DNA of 64,000 nucleotides from Charina bottae. Lineage: Eukaryota; Chordata; Lepidosauria; Squamata; Charinaidae. Positions 28,972 to 41,481 of this stretch are shown piece by piece. Numbering within the stretch: position 1 is the stretch's first letter; each line of letters begins with the position of its first letter. Under the pieces are notes generated by a model. That model worked only from the letters and a program-made list of their open reading frames with translations, searched no databases and was not told the origin of the DNA. The translations under genes were made by a program, and so were the position numbers. The stretch covers positions 1,612,001-1,676,000 of the forward strand of contig JALMGJ010000018.1 of the NCBI GenBank assembly GCA_023362775.1, read 5' to 3'.

Positions 28972-29287
28972 AGCTCCCCTGATTCTGTTGAAGCTCTAAG
29001 AGAGAAAATGAAGCTCTGGTATACTACAAACTTCGACTTGAAAAGGCTTTGGAAAAAGGAAAGGCTCTTCAGCAAAGTGAGCGGTCACAGTGGTATAAGA
29101 GCAGAGATCCTGTTAGGGATCTGTTACTGATTAACCTATAGGAAGCAGAGAATCAGAATAAGTAAATACTTCCCATAACAGAGGATGAAAAAAAAGGAGG
29201 AACTGATTAATTTTTTTATTAATAAAAGACCAAATTATTTCAGTTTATTTACATCAAAATAAACTGAATGGGAACATCAGGTGCCTT

Positions 29288-29506
29288 TTGGATGCAACAC
29301 TGTTCTACCCCAGTGCGACTTCCATTTTAGAAATAGGTTTGTGCTGCCCATGTGGTGAAGAACCCATTGAAACCACTAAATATGTTTTATTATACTGTTC
29401 ATTTTATGCCGACACTCATCGTGAGCTGTTAGCCCCACACCAAATTGAATATCTTGGTCACTCTGATCAGTTTTTTTTTAAATCTCTTGCTTTCAGATTC
29501 AAATGA
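29288..29506 (+). pseudogene. LINE C-terminal zinc-motif relic
   Basis: The frame encodes LCCPCGEEPIETTKYVLLYC followed by FYADTHRELL, a Cys-rich pattern found near the C-terminus of several non-LTR reverse transcriptases. No RT core is attached. It is a small, decayed LINE fragment; the clade is not assigned. Confidence 0.45.
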
Positions 29507-32500
29507 TTCTATTTCTTTACGTGTGGCCAAATTCTGTCATGTAAGATGTAAGACGTGCAGCAGTCTGATCGACCTGTTTACCTAATTGGCTCATCCATAT
29601 TAGCTCCTTGTATGCAATGTGTTTTATGGACCGGTCACTGACCACAATGAAAGATTCTTGTCTTGTAGATAGGTTTGTGTGTGTCCGCAGGATCTCGCCC
29701 ATTTTGTCCAAATGGCAAAAGCAGCATGGCCCCATTGCACCACAAACTGCACCCCTTCCTTACATGCACACTTCACAGTGCACATTCAGAAGGGGTAGGG
29801 CTGACTTGCTACACGGTGGTGCAACTCTACTTTTATGATCCCCCCTTCCCCACGTGCCCCTATGCAGATGCTGCTGATTATGAGAATCAGGGGGAGAGAC
29901 CCATAAACCTTCCATATGTTACGAAAGGTTGCTAGTGTAAATGGTGACATTTCCTTTGGATTTAAAAAAAAATTACAAAAACAAATATTCCGCCGTAGAT
30001 GTCTGTATATACAGGTTTGTTGCCAACAGGCTGGGCAAGATAAATGCTAGCCAGAGCAAACTGCAGCAAGCATTCACCTTTCCCTAGAAAATATCTGGGG
30101 TGGGGTGCGGGTGGGGGGACACAAGTTTGGCACTCACTTTCTAAACTTTATGGGAGGATTAAGGGCCTCCTTTGTCTTAAAAAATCTTTCTAAAATTCCA
30201 AAACGCTTAGAGCGGCTCCTTGATTCCTTGGTTCTTCCGGAAACAATCATATATCCATGCAATATTGTGCTGTGAGCAGCCAGTATACAGTTCAGTTTAT
30301 TACTATTGATTAGCCATTAGGCCATATCAAAGTACAGAATATAAGACACAGGACATTAATAAGACGGCATATAAAAACAGAATGAAAGAAACAAATTAAG
30401 GAAGGAAAAGAATAAAAAATACAAATCATATTTCTGTATCACCCCTACAGTTTCCCCCAATCAGACTCACATATGAGCAGCCAGATTGGAACTCAGGAGG
30501 ACTTTTCTGGGGCTCAGAAGCTTTAAAAATGAGGATGGTGCTGGAAGCTCCTGCTCCAATTTGCAGCATTGGGTAAAATGTGGTAATTAAAACCAGATTT
30601 TTAAAAAGAGTTGGGGTACCTAAGAGTGCCAAGGGGGTTGCCCTAGACACCAGGCACATTGTGTTGGAATAAACAAACCCCTGAGTTAACATTACCCCTG
30701 GGCTGGCAACGGGGATGCCCTTTCACGCAGGATGGAGTTGACCCTGTAGGGTCGTCCTAACTACAGTTATCCATCTCCGTCTTTGCAGAGCAGCTTTTTA
30801 TGACCTCTGAATGGAAAAGCTACCACTGATGCTGCTTTGCTTAGGATCTAGAGGGAGCCCTAGATAAAACAGCATCTGAAATCAGACATTTCAGCATTTG
30901 GAGACGAAACAGTGGATGCCATTAAAAGCTCTCCAAAGAGTCTCCTGGATTTACCTAAACTGGAAGAGAAGAGCCAAGCATTCTTTCCTTGGCCTTTATG
31001 GCCCAGAGTAATACACTGTTTCCTCCTTTGAAAAGATTTTCCCTAATTAATCATCCCTTCAGGAAGGAATCATACTTTGTTTTGCTGCCTTGGCCCCATC
31101 TGTGCATTCAAACAACGCAAAGCTGAGGATCCTCCAGCATGACACACCGTCCCTCGATTCCCATTTTCCAATGTTGCATGGAAACTGAGTGGTCAACTCT
31201 TTTCCCCAAGTGGTGGGTTTCAGATGTGAGTCCTGACCGTTCCTCACTCGTCAACTCCTCCTGGGCCCATTCGTTCACTGCTAGCGCGCTCTGCAAGGGC
31301 GTCTCTTCAGCCTTCCACGATTTCCCACACACAGCTGGGAGAGGACCGTCCAGCAGGCCCACGGACTGAGGAGGCGTCCAAGGCCGCCCTGAGGCTCTGC
31401 ACATCTTGTGACCTAGATGTTCATCGGAAGATTTCATCCCCACCCGCTTCCTCTCCCCAACCGGTTGAGGTAATTTGGAAATCAGTGTATTGTCCTCCAA
31501 AGAGGTTGTATTCTTTACCAATTTAGGACCGTTGGCAAAATTTAAAGTTGAACGTTATAACGTCAGCTTGGCCACCACCGTTTGCAGGAATGTTTCCCCA
31601 GATGGATGAGGCCAACCGGGGACGTTTGGCTGCCGGAGGCAACAGACAGAAGGCACCTTCCCAGCGTAGAGGGTGGTCAAAACCCTCTACAAAACAAAGG
31701 TGGTCAAAAAAGTCAGGACTGAAACCTGTGATTGAAGCTCGGCCTCTTTTTTGCTTGTGTCACATGTGTGATGCACGTATAAAGGGAGCGGGACTTCAAT
31801 CACGTGTCCCAGCTGCCATCTGGACTTTCTCGACATCCCTCCTCCACAGACGCCCCAGCCCGGGGCATCCACAGTTGCTTGCTACTTCATCACATCACAA
31901 ACTCCGCCCCTTTCATACGTGTGCATGATGTCATTCTGCATATATTAAAAGGATGGGACTTGTGTCCCAATGCTGCAACGCCATCTTGTTCATTTTGCCC
32001 CCAGCCCCAAAGCCACCGAATCCAGCCTATATGTGCGGCAGGCCTTTTCCCATATTATGGCTTAAGGTGGCAGCTTGATTCCCACAACTTGTGAACATAA
32101 CAACTGGCTTCACATCACCCCTTGTACCATTTGAACCTTAACTTATGTTGTGGGGGGCCAGCTGTTGTTTTAGCAGGTGGAGTGAATCAAGCCATCCTGT
32201 TAAACATATTATGGTTTATTTGTTTGAGTATAGTAAGTTGTGTGAACCCAGCAATTGAGTTGCTGTTGGGTTACATGTGTGGTTTGAACCCCAGACATTG
32301 CGTCACAAGGTAAGTTGAAGAATACAGTTGTGTGCACAAGCAGAGGACTCATTCTTTTCTGAGGCAGGCCTTGGCAGCTCAGTTATACCTGGGTCTGCTG
32401 TATGATCTCCTGCAGCTGGTAAACTCTCTTCCCATTTGCATTATGAGATAAGACATTGTTTTCTGGCAAAATTCAACTGCTGGTTTTGCCCAACATGGTT

Positions 32501-33285
32501 AACTGAGGCAACGGCAGGGTGAGTGTGTTGTGTGAGCACCATAACCTCGGCAGCAGTGGGGTGGAAATTGTTACGTTTAACCTCGAATAGCCAAACTTCT
32601 TTGGGGTTAAACCACCTTCACCTGCTCAGTCGTGTTGTGTGAATGCCACAATCCAGTCAACAGTGAGGCAGTTCTAAAGCCGCCTCCACCTCCAAGAAAA
32701 AGGCTTCAGGCTTAAATAGCTGAGGTGAAGACCTAGGGATTACAGTTACTGTATACCTCAAGGGAAACGTGGTTTAGGTTAACCCAGCCTGTTTGTGTCT
32801 TAGCACATCAGGCAAGTCCATCCCATTTTGTTAGTTTATGGTTCAAAATACTGTATGAACCCAGACAATGGTCTGGGATCAGGAATCAGGTTCAGTGTGT
32901 TGGGTTGAGAAGGAAGAAGGAGCAAACAGTTGCAAATTATACAAAAATGGAGAAAACTGGAGGCATATACAGTGCAGTAGATGAATTTGTGTAGCTTAGT
33001 GGAACATTAGGGGGAGATAAAGAAATGTATGGAGAAATTTTAAGATCTGGAAATGCTGATGGTTACTTAGTGGATATAGTATGTGATCCAGGGGCATCCA
33101 TTGGGGGGAGTCAATAACAGAAATGGTGGGCATGATTGGGCAACCGAAGCCCTCCCCCTTTTTACATTCATGGGATATGTGCAATGCATGTTAGAAAAGG
33201 GCGGGGCCTCAATCGCCCAGTTGCACCTGCCATGTTGACATCATTGACCACCACTGCAGTGGTCCATTGTGAAAAATGAACGTTT
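29507..33285. other. Mostly unassigned sequence
   Basis: No exon identified. A four-tract G-run (GGGGTGGGGTGCGGGTGGGG) lies near 30099-30118. 32050-32900 has dispersed words of the form TTGTGTGAACCCAG and TATGGTTTATTTG that recur loosely around 60740-60900, suggesting an unnamed old repeat. 29690-29830 and 31740-32000 share similar promoter-like, GCCCC-rich texture but I could not align them. Confidence 0.35.
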
Positions 33286-33690
33286 GTAAGAAGAAAAGGC
33301 AAAAAAGTTGTGTATGTGCTTCTGCCCAGTTTGTTTTATGGAAGTGAGATCTATCAGGGGTCTACCAGGGGAAACATAAAAATAAGTTAAATGCAATGGC
33401 AATGGAGTATCTAAGAAAAGCGTATGTAAAACAGTAAGGGGTGGGTGGGTTCCAAAATACGTGTGTGCTGCATGAATATGGATTGAATGCAAAAATGAGT
33501 AATCGGCCTGCAAGTAAGTTGAGGTGGTTTGGTTATATAGAGAATGAAGGAGTGGTGAATTGCAAGACAAATCTGTGAAGGAAGAATAAATGGATTGAGA
33601 GGAAAGAGAAATCAAGAAAGTCATGATTGGACTGAGCTGATGAGATCCTCCAAAAACGAAGTGCAAGAAGTCTAAACAAAAGATATTATA
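33286..33690 (+). pseudogene. Decayed LINE ORF C-terminus (RTE/L2-like)
   Basis: Translation with stops and shifts gives FYGSEI near 33340-33355, then KLRWFGYIENEGVV near 33520-33555 and a following basic stretch. The order YGSE...LRWFGH... is typical of LINE C-termini. It is heavily mutated. Confidence 0.4.
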
Positions 33691-36600
33691 TAAACAGAGT
33701 CTGAATGTAGTGGAAGGAAAGTTGGTTTGCAAGCATAGGATATGTTTAGCAAAAAGTGTTGGTGTAGACTAGTTTTGTATTTCCTTTTTTTACTGGACGC
33801 CCTTAATTTTGGGGCTATGCGTTGCTTCTATAACTTTGCTTCCCCCCCAAAGGGAATAGCATGATGGGTATGTTTGTATGCACATGACAGATGCCCAGAT
33901 AACATGGGTTAGATTAACCAGTTGGGGTTTACGCTATGAGTTTTAGGATGAAAAACGCTTGCATGTCTGTTTCCAGATTTTTCTAGACTGGCGTTTCTGA
34001 ATAACCCCTGCCAAATTTAAACCTCCGTTTTTCATTCCAATTCTAATAGCATGACATAAAGAATGGGGGGCTCTCTTTGTGTGTGAGATAAATTTTACTT
34101 ATCGCAAAGAATATTTAAAATCTGCTGACAATCAATACTGACCATCCAAAACTAACAAAATGTAACTTCAAAAGCTTGGATTCAGATAAAAAGTTGACAG
34201 TCATATAAATAAATGGATGCAAACATTTCTAACTCCTGTGTTTGCAACATTTGTCAGATTTGGGACATACACTGCAAATTCTGTGTTGATAAATCATACT
34301 TTGATAAATATTCCAGCCCAAAGTCTCAGAGGGGAAGAGAGAATTGTTGGATGCATCGCACTCTATTCTTTATCATGAAATTCATCCACCCCGATAGATA
34401 TATTTTTCATCTTTATTCAGAAAGATGACCAGAAAGATAGTGTGTCTGTGAAGACTACCTGTCAAAATACCTCTTTGCTAAAAGCTCTTTTTCTTGTCTT
34501 CTACACAGTCCACTGGCTGGAACCACCCAGTAAGTCTTGGAAGAGAACCCAATTTTAGATGCTTAATCATTGCACTTGATTCTTTATTTGGGGGTTGGGG
34601 TTGGGGTTGAAAAGCTACACTGGAGAAAACTCCACCAGTTCTGAAATTAAAGTCATTACCATTAAAAAGAACATGCCACAAATATGCCCGTTTTTCTAAC
34701 GATCAAATTATACTCAAAGAAGAATCCTGACACCCTTCTCCAGCTTGGCTTCTTCCAACATCTGCCTTCCCTCACTTACATTGAACTGTTTCGCAAGCAG
34801 TTCCAGAATCCTCTTTGTTGTGCTGTAACCTCACGACATTGTCTTCATTTGATCCCTAGCCTACACTCAGGGCACCCTCATCCTTAGCTGTACTGGTCAT
34901 CCTTAGCTGTACTGGTGTCAAAATAGAGCTTTCCCCTTATCCTAAGCCAGGTTTTGCCATGGGTACAAACTGACTCGCCTTGCTGACTTTTCTGTCAATG
35001 GCAAATTCGGGTGACTTCTAAAGGGGGAGGGATCCATCCAGCACCTATTGGGTACTCTAGGCTAGACCAGGTGTGCCCTTGCCCTCCATCCCCTGGGCAC
35101 TGTTTTTCAGGGCCTTTCTGTTTTGGTCAGTGGGAGAGTCCAGATTTTTTGGACTGGCTCTGCCCTGCCCCCACCAAGTCTCAAAGCTGATCCCAGGCTC
35201 AGACGCCTGGTTTGGAAAGAGGGATAGTTTGACTAACATCTGACAGGTGCGCCATGCCTGTTACTAACACAGAGTAAGTGTTCTTTCAGAAAAGTACTAA
35301 ATCCGTGTTTCAAAAAAACCTGAGAGGATGAGTATGTGGTGTGGAAAAAGGAAGATTCCAGCTGTACCATGCATACCTCTTCCATCAGCTGTGAGATGCT
35401 GTTCCTTGTAATGCCTTTCACCTGTTGAACAGGTGAAAGCTGAAGTGAGTTTCGACAGATGCTAAACCTGCTGGTCTAGCCACCCATCAAAACTTGCCTC
35501 CTCTCCACTGCATATTAAGGAGAGCAACTGGGTGATGTTTTCCCATTGTGTGATGTTGTTTGGTAGAAAGGAAAGGTCAGGAAACAAATCTGGAGGAGTC
35601 CACCAATTTTGTTCCTTAACTTGTTCTGCACACCATAAATAAGGACACCACCATTTGCCAGGTTGGCAATGTGAGATAGCAAGTTTACCATCGCTACAGT
35701 TTTCTGGCAGTTGAGCGATGGGCAGGCAATGCTTTGAATGAGCCATCAGTTAGGATTTCGGTCCTTAAACGTCTGGGGGCACCTGGTCAGTAAAGGCTGA
35801 TTTGCAGACTGGATGAATAGAGAAAATTTCTTTGAGCTGACTCTTAAATAACTCTACTCAAAATGGAACTAGAAATCTTTTGAGATGGGCTGAACAAGGA
35901 CATGAAGTGTTAAAAAAAATGATTACAATACCCCTCTTTAAAAAGGGGGTTCCAGGTAGAGTGGAACGCCAACTTCTATGTCCTTGGTAAGTATTTCTAT
36001 TTAGATGTAAGTCCAACATATACCAGATAAATATGAGTAGGGTTGCAATGCGCTAACCTACCAAAAACATTTCCATAGATTAAAAAGGTACCAAAGCAGA
36101 GAACCAAATGGAGCATAAAAGCTGGGATGGTTCTTCCATGGCCAACTCATTACCCACGGTGTGCAAAGGTGCCACATTGCCCTTGGAGGGTTTCACCAAA
36201 ATTCTCTTCTCCTTTACAAGAATTTCAAAAGGAAATTCTCTCCCATCAGACTGACTGAGTATTGGTAGCGAAAACAATGCAGGGCATGCACTGTTCAAAA
36301 CTCATCGCATACTCAGCATTTTTCAGTGCTCAGTCCTCACAGCTAAGAGGCATACCAGAGATACTTAGGGAAGAGCTAGAGATACAGTAACCAAGGTAAG
36401 AGCAGTGCGGGAGTCAGAAGTTATAAACATCTGAGTTGTTTGCAAGAAGAATCCTTGGGAGGCCCCAGGGAGGTACAGCTTTACAGTCCAGCACTCTCTG
36501 TCTGGGGGATCTGCTTGCTCCCTAAATTCTGGGCGACGTTTATGGAGGTATCAGAAAAAACCACTCGAACATCAAGTCTTTACAGCATCTGTCTGCACCC

Positions 36601-36866
36601 AGGTGTAGTGAAAACAGCTGGAATGGTCCAAGATGACCACTAAGGAGGATTACTACAGTACAGGCAAAGATTAGCCACATGCTTTCACTGTTCTCCTTGG
36701 TCTCCCATTCAGCTGTAGGGAGCAAGTGATGGTGTTGGAATAATATATTCCATTGGATTCTTTCTCTTCCAGGTGCCATCTGTAGTTCCTGCCTAGCTTA
36801 TTTTTGGATATTTTATTCGGTTCTTAAGCATAATGAAATCCTATAGGTTGGATGCTCTTGAAGGTA
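33691..36866. other. Intergenic, nothing recognised
   Basis: No gene or clear repeat. Contains GGGGTTGGGGTTGGGGTTG near 34592-34611 and a short palindrome TTTCACCTGTTGAACAGGTG near 35417. Confidence 0.4.
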
Positions 36867-37376
36867 GGGGCGCGGTAGCTCAGCGGGTTAAACCGCTGAG
36901 CTGTAAGACTGCCGGTCTGATGGTCGGCAGTTCAAACTGTGGGGACGTGGCGAAGTGAGCTCTCGTCACTTGCCCCAGCTCCTGTCAACCCAGCAGTTTG
37001 AAAGCTAAATGCAAGTAGATAAATAGGTACCACCTTAAAGTGGGGAAATTTGCCGGCGTCCTGTCGGGGGTCGCCCTCGGAAGGAAAGAAGATCCCGGGA
37101 ATCCCGTGAATGGCAGCAGAGGACGACGGAACCCAATCAGCAACATCCAGGACGTCAGCAGCCAACTCGGAAGTGAGGTATTCTGGGACATGTAGTCCAA
37201 TACCTTCGGAAGAAGAGTCAGTTCCCTTACCCCTCTCACTTAGCGCGCGATTATAATATATATGAAATGTATAATATATGAAATTGTAATGTTGTAAGCC
37301 ACCTAGAGTCCTCCGATAGGGAGGGGATAGGTGGGGTATAAATATGATTAATAAATAAATAAATAAATAAATAAGG
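36867..37376 (+). mobile_element. tRNA-derived SINE (family C) with L2-type tail
   Basis: Head GGGGCGCGGTAGCTCAGCGG has a tRNA A box; GGTCGGCAGTTCAAACTG is B-box-like. The body shares CACTTGCCCCAGCTCCTG and GTACCACCTTAAAGTGGG with family A. The 3' end GTAAGCCACCTAGAGTCCTC...GGTATAAATATG then (AATA)n matches the L2-type tail at 25240-25325, so mobilisation by L2 is likely. Confidence 0.82.
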
Positions 37377-37469
37377 TCATGTAATCTGATTCGCAGACCT
37401 AAGGAAAGGTCTTGCATACATCAATATTTACCCAACACGGGAGAGTCTGCAGGCAGAGTCCAAATCACT

Positions 37470-37990
37470 AAAATGGTCCTGTGGTGTTACTTCAGACCAG
37501 AACCAGCAGTTCAGGACCAGAGTCAGCAGTTTATCTTCATTTAAAGGAAAAAGGACACTCATTTGAGGACATTAATGTTCACATTTTAGACAGAGAAGAT
37601 AGGTGGTTTGAGAGAGGGGTCAAGGAATCCATTTATGCCAACTTGGAAAATCCTTCCTTGAATAGAGGTGGGGGCCTCAGGCACAATCTTTCTCCCATCT
37701 TTCTCCCCGCATTGTCTTCTGTGCCTAGGAAGATTAAGACCATTTCACAAGCTCAACAGCAGCATGGTGATCTTAACGATCCTCCTTTAGATAATAAAAG
37801 GACTTAAAATACATCTCAATATAACCATGACCCCAGGTGTAAGGTCACACAGCTACCTAGAAACATATTTAGGATTCCCTTACCAACTTTGCTGAGACTG
37901 AAGAAGCTCCTTGGATAAGAAGCGAAACGTTTCCACTGAGAAAATAGAAATCCAGTTGACATGATTCAAGCTACAGACAATTCCACCTGG
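37470..37990 (+). mobile_element. Penelope-like element 3' fragment (endonuclease part and terminus)
   Basis: Codons 37499-37804 encode ESAVYLHLKEKGHSFEDINV, ERGVKESIYANLENPSLNRG and PRKIKTISQAQQQHG, colinear with the GIY-YIG endonuclease copy at 14844-15388 but starting further downstream. It is followed by the hammerhead-like terminus (37898-37934) and the end GGATGACTGAGAACCTTCAT. 5'-truncated. Confidence 0.85.
37898..37934 (+). ncRNA. Hammerhead-like motif in PLE terminus (mutated stem)
   Basis: CTGAAGAAGCTCC, 8-base loop, then GAAGCGAAACG. One stem pair is lost relative to the 14.9-kb copy. Confidence 0.5.
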
Positions 37991-38311
37991 ATGACTGAGA
38001 ACCTTCATAGACATATTGCTAAGCGATGTGGTCATAAAGCACAATGTCACATGACTGCATCACTTAGTGATGGCACTCCCGGCACTCCCCGTTGCTGTTG
38101 TTAAGTGAGGATTGTGGGTCATTAAGTGAGTCCCAGGTGGCTCGCAAGCAGGCCAGCAGGCAGGAAAGTGGCTGCTGCTGGGTGGCAGAAGATGTGAGTA
38201 ACTTTCAGAAGTGACTTGTGACGTTCCCTGCTGGCTTCCCTATTGACTTTGCTGGCTGGAGAATTCTGGGAATTGAAGTCTTTAAGCTGCCACGGTTGAG
38301 AAACACTGCAG
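37991..38311. repeat. Unclassified repeat ending in a truncated hAT MITE
   Basis: 38040-38120 (TGACTGCATCACTTAGTGATGG and following) has the texture of a dispersed squamate repeat. The end 38250-38311 (GAGAATTCTGGGAATTGAAG ... GTTGAGAAACACTG) is one half of the hairpin MITE family at 17704. Confidence 0.5.
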
Positions 38312-39060
38312 TAGACCATTCCTACACATTACTGCCCTTTTTGCACTTCATTTTCCTCCAAACTCACTGTTTACTCTTCCATCCCAGCCAGGATGAGTGC
38401 ATGTAGATAAAATTTATTCCTTGCTTGGAACATTGTTCCTGCAGCTGACGAAGTCAACTGCATTGCATGAACATCAGCACCGTCGTAAAATGATTGGTCT
38501 CTTCAGGTGCACCCGGACACTTTGTTATTTCTGCTGCAGCTCAGGCTCCTTCTGCGGGAATCATGCCAACCCCCTGCCTGGCATGTTCCTTCCAGACCAG
38601 CGAGGCAAACCCGTGGTGCCTGCTTCTCTTTCTATCCTTTGAGGAAGAAAAACCCTCTTTGCGAGGATCTTGGCCACAGGGCAAAACTTGTTTTTATCTC
38701 CATGGATATAGAAAAGTTTGGGCTGATCTTTTTCCAAGGAAAAGAAGAGCAGAGCAACAAAATATTGACGTGAAAGGTCCGTTCTGCAGAGGCTGCAAAC
38801 ACGCTTGGCTGCCTTTTGACCAGGCACTCAAGATGTTTGTTACTATCTGGCTCCATCAAGTGGAAAACACTAATAAGATTAAGTCAAGGCGATATGATTA
38901 CTCCATTTTAGCCGGCTTCAAAACACTTGCAGGGACAATGCTGGCTGACGCTGATCCTATTGCAGTGGCCAGGTGTCTGTTGCTTCTGCTTTTACTGATT
39001 CAATGGAGCCTGCGGGGAAAAGTGCACTACAGACTTCTACTACTTAAACAGGGGGATAGA
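38312..39060. other. Intergenic, no supported gene
   Basis: A 215-codon open frame (38494-39141) exists, but its end runs into CR1-derived DNA and it has no family motif. I treat it as chance. Confidence 0.4.
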
Positions 39061-39400
39061 AAAGATGCTCCTCAAATTTGCAGACGGCATAAAGCTGGGG
39101 GTGGAGGGGAGGGATTGCTAACACCGGAAAAGTCAGCTTGAAGGTTCTAGAGAATCTTGAAGACCTGGATGTTGGTCTGTATCCAACAACATGCTGTTCA
39201 ATGACAAATAATGTAAGGTTCTCCATATAGATAGGAAAAAACGGTTGCACAGGTGCAAGATAGGTGGTACCTGGCTTAGCAGTAGTACTTGTGAGAAGGA
39301 TCTGGGCATCTTGGTAGGCCACAGGTTAAGCACCAGCCAGCAGTGCATTGCAGCTGCCAATCAAGCCAATGCAATTTTTGGCTGCACCTGTAGGAGCATG

Positions 39401-39637
39401 AGAGCCAGTGTGATGTTGTGGTTAAGGCACCAGGCTAGAAATTGAGAGACCGCAAGTTCTGGTCCCGCCTTAGGCACGAAGCCGGCTGGGTGACCTGGGG
39501 CCAGTCCCTCTCTCAGCCCTAGGAAGGAAGCAATGGCCAAACCCTTCTGAAAAACCTTGCCAAGAAAACTGCAGGGACTTGCCCAGGCAGTCTCCGAGAA
39601 TCGGACACGATTGAACGGATTAAAAAAAAAATAGGGA
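39401..39637 (+). mobile_element. Family-B SINE with BovB-like tail, inside CR1
   Basis: GAGCCAGTGTGATGTTGTGG head, GCAAGTTCTGGTCCCGCC B-box area, core, and tail CCGAGAATCGGACACGATTG followed by an A-run of ten. Confidence 0.88.
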
Positions 39638-39796
39638 TATAGTATTGAGACGAGTGATGATTCTGCTCAAGACTGCGCTGGTCAGACTGCATCTGGAATG
39701 TGTGTCCTGTTCTGGTCACCATAATACAAAAAGGACGGTGAGGAATTAGAAAGAGTGCAGAGAAGAGCAACAAAGATGATGAGGAGCTCAGCGGCC

Positions 39797-39801
39797 AAAT
39801 C

Positions 39802-39833
<32 letters not shown>

Positions 39834-40436
39834 CCCCACCTTTATTATTTTTATAAATAATTCAAGGTGGCGAACATACCTAATACTCCTTCCTCCTCCT
39901 ATTTTCCCCACAACAACAACCCTGTGAGGTGGGTTGGGCTGAGAGAGAGTGACCGGCCCAAGGTCACCCAGCCGGCTTTCCTGCCTAAGGCGGGACTAGA
40001 ACTCTCAGTCTCCTGGTTTGCCATTGGCTCCTTCCTAGGGCTGAGAGAGAGCGACTGGCCCAAGGTCACCCAGCCGGCTTTCCTGCCTAAGGCGGGACTA
40101 GAACTCTCAGTCTCCTGGTTTGCCATTGATTCCTTCCTAGGGCTGAGAGAGAGCGACTGGCCCAAGGTCACCCAGCCGGCTTTCCTGCCTAAGGTGGGAC
40201 CAGAACTCTCAGTCTCCTGGTTTGCCATTGGCTCCTTCCTAGGGCTGAGACAGAGTGACTGGCCAAAGGTCACCCAGCCGGCCTTCAGGCCTAAGGCGGG
40301 ACTAGAACTCTCAGTCTCCTGGTTTGCCATTGGCTCCTTCCTAGGGCTGAGAGAGAGCGACTGGCCCAAGGTCACCCAGCCGGCTTTCCTGCCTAAGGCG
40401 GGACTAGAACTCACTGCCTCCTGGTTTCTAGCCCAG
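39797..40436 (-). mobile_element. Family-B SINE with five 102-bp core units and L2-type tail
   Basis: From the left: a (TTTA)n tail, CCACCTTTATTATTTTTATA, GTGGCGAACATACCTAATAC, then five copies of the core (CTGAGAGAG starting at 39939, 40041, 40143, 40245 and 40347, an exact 102-bp period). The tRNA head is cut off. Since 102 is divisible by three, the frame stays open and mimics a repeat protein (LRESDWPKVTQPAFLPKAGL); it is not a gene. Confidence 0.9.
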
Positions 40437-40775
40437 CAGACTTCCAATACTTGAAGGGCTGTCACAGGGCAGAACGTGTAGATCTACTTTCCATAGTGCC
40501 TGAGGCCAGGGTAAGAACCAGCGAGTGGAAGCTTTACAGGGAGAGATCCACAGTTGAGCTGAGGAGGAATGTCCAGACTGTGAGAGCTCTTCAGCATTGA
40601 AACAGCCTGCCTCCTGAAGCTGTGGGGGCTCCATCACTGGAGGTCTTCAAGGAAAGGATGAATGGCTACTTGCTTGGGATGATCTGAGGATCCCTTCCCT
40701 GGGCAGGGATATCGGACTAGAAGACTAGAAGACCTACAAGGTCCTTCCAACTATGACTTTACTATTCTATGATAG

Positions 40776-41137
40776 GAGTAGTATCACTCTCAGCTGCTCC
40801 TTCCATAACAATTCTGACTGCTCTCCCTGCTTCTTCTTCATCCTTATAGTAACGATTAATAGGTGTTAAATGGCTATGAGCTTATCAGTCCATCTGGTGG
40901 CCTGCGTCAAGCCGCCTTCTAATTCAAAACTTTGCCTACCGTGCCAATCCAGTGCTTTTCACCAAGATAAGCATCAGCTCTTGCATTTAGATATCAGAAA
41001 CTGAAAGAATAATTACTTGCCATTCTCTGAGGTGGGCTGAGAAATGGGGCAATTCTCCAGGGGAAGGAGAACGTTTCCAAAAATATCTGAAGGGCAAGGC
41101 TTTTCCTTCATGATGACAGGAGCACAGCTACTGGAAA
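40776..41137. other. Intergenic, nothing recognised
   Basis: Short unique-looking stretch between CR1 and the next SINE. Confidence 0.45.
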
Positions 41138-41157
41138 CCCTGATAGATTGATTAGTA

Positions 41158-41470
41158 AGGTAAAGGTTTTCCCCTGCACAGTCGTGTCCGACTCTAGGGG
41201 CCGGTGCTCATCTCCGTTTCTTAGCCGAAGAGCCAGCGTTGTCCGAAGACGCTTCCGCGGTCATGTGGCCGGCATGACGCGTGCGGAACGCTGTTACCTA
41301 CCCACCGAAGTGGTACCTATTCATCCACTTGCATTTGCATGCTTTCGAATTGCTAGGTTGGCAAGAGCTGGGGCGAGTGCGGGAGCTCACTCCGTCATGC
41401 GGGGCTAGGGATTCGAACCTCTGAACCTGCGATGGACAAGCCTGGAGTCTTAACCACTGAGCCATCGTGC
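41158..41470 (-). mobile_element. tRNA-derived SINE, family A
   Basis: Minus-strand copy with GCGGTCATGTGGCCGGCATG on the plus strand. The words CCCTGATAGAT at 41138-41148 and 41471-41481 look like an 11-bp TSD, the left copy separated by about nine tail bases. Confidence 0.88.
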
Positions 41471-41481
41471 CCCTGATAGAT

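Larger units (their letters stand above)
39061..40775 (+). mobile_element. CR1 LINE 3' end, split by two SINEs
   Basis: Reads KFADG...KLG near 39078, SSSTCEKDLGILVGHRLSTS near 39270-39325 and, after a SINE, the LLKTALVRLHLECV segment near 39663-39705; these are C-terminal CR1 ORF2 segments. After a second SINE it resumes as CR1 3' UTR (40440-40775), with CCTCCTGAAGCTGTGGGGGC and the terminal AACTATGAC...ATTCTATGAT signature. 5'-truncated and decayed. Confidence 0.82.

Noticed and set aside
38494..39141. 215-codon plus-strand open frame
   Set aside because: Its 3' part overlaps CR1-derived sequence in a different frame, and no domain, splice or codon signature was seen.
39867..40465. 195- and 188-codon frames of 34-residue repeats that look like a repeat protein
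   Set aside because: They follow a SINE core amplified at 102 bp; the same happens at 54.9-55.3 kb, and the repeats match known SINE copies elsewhere in the window.
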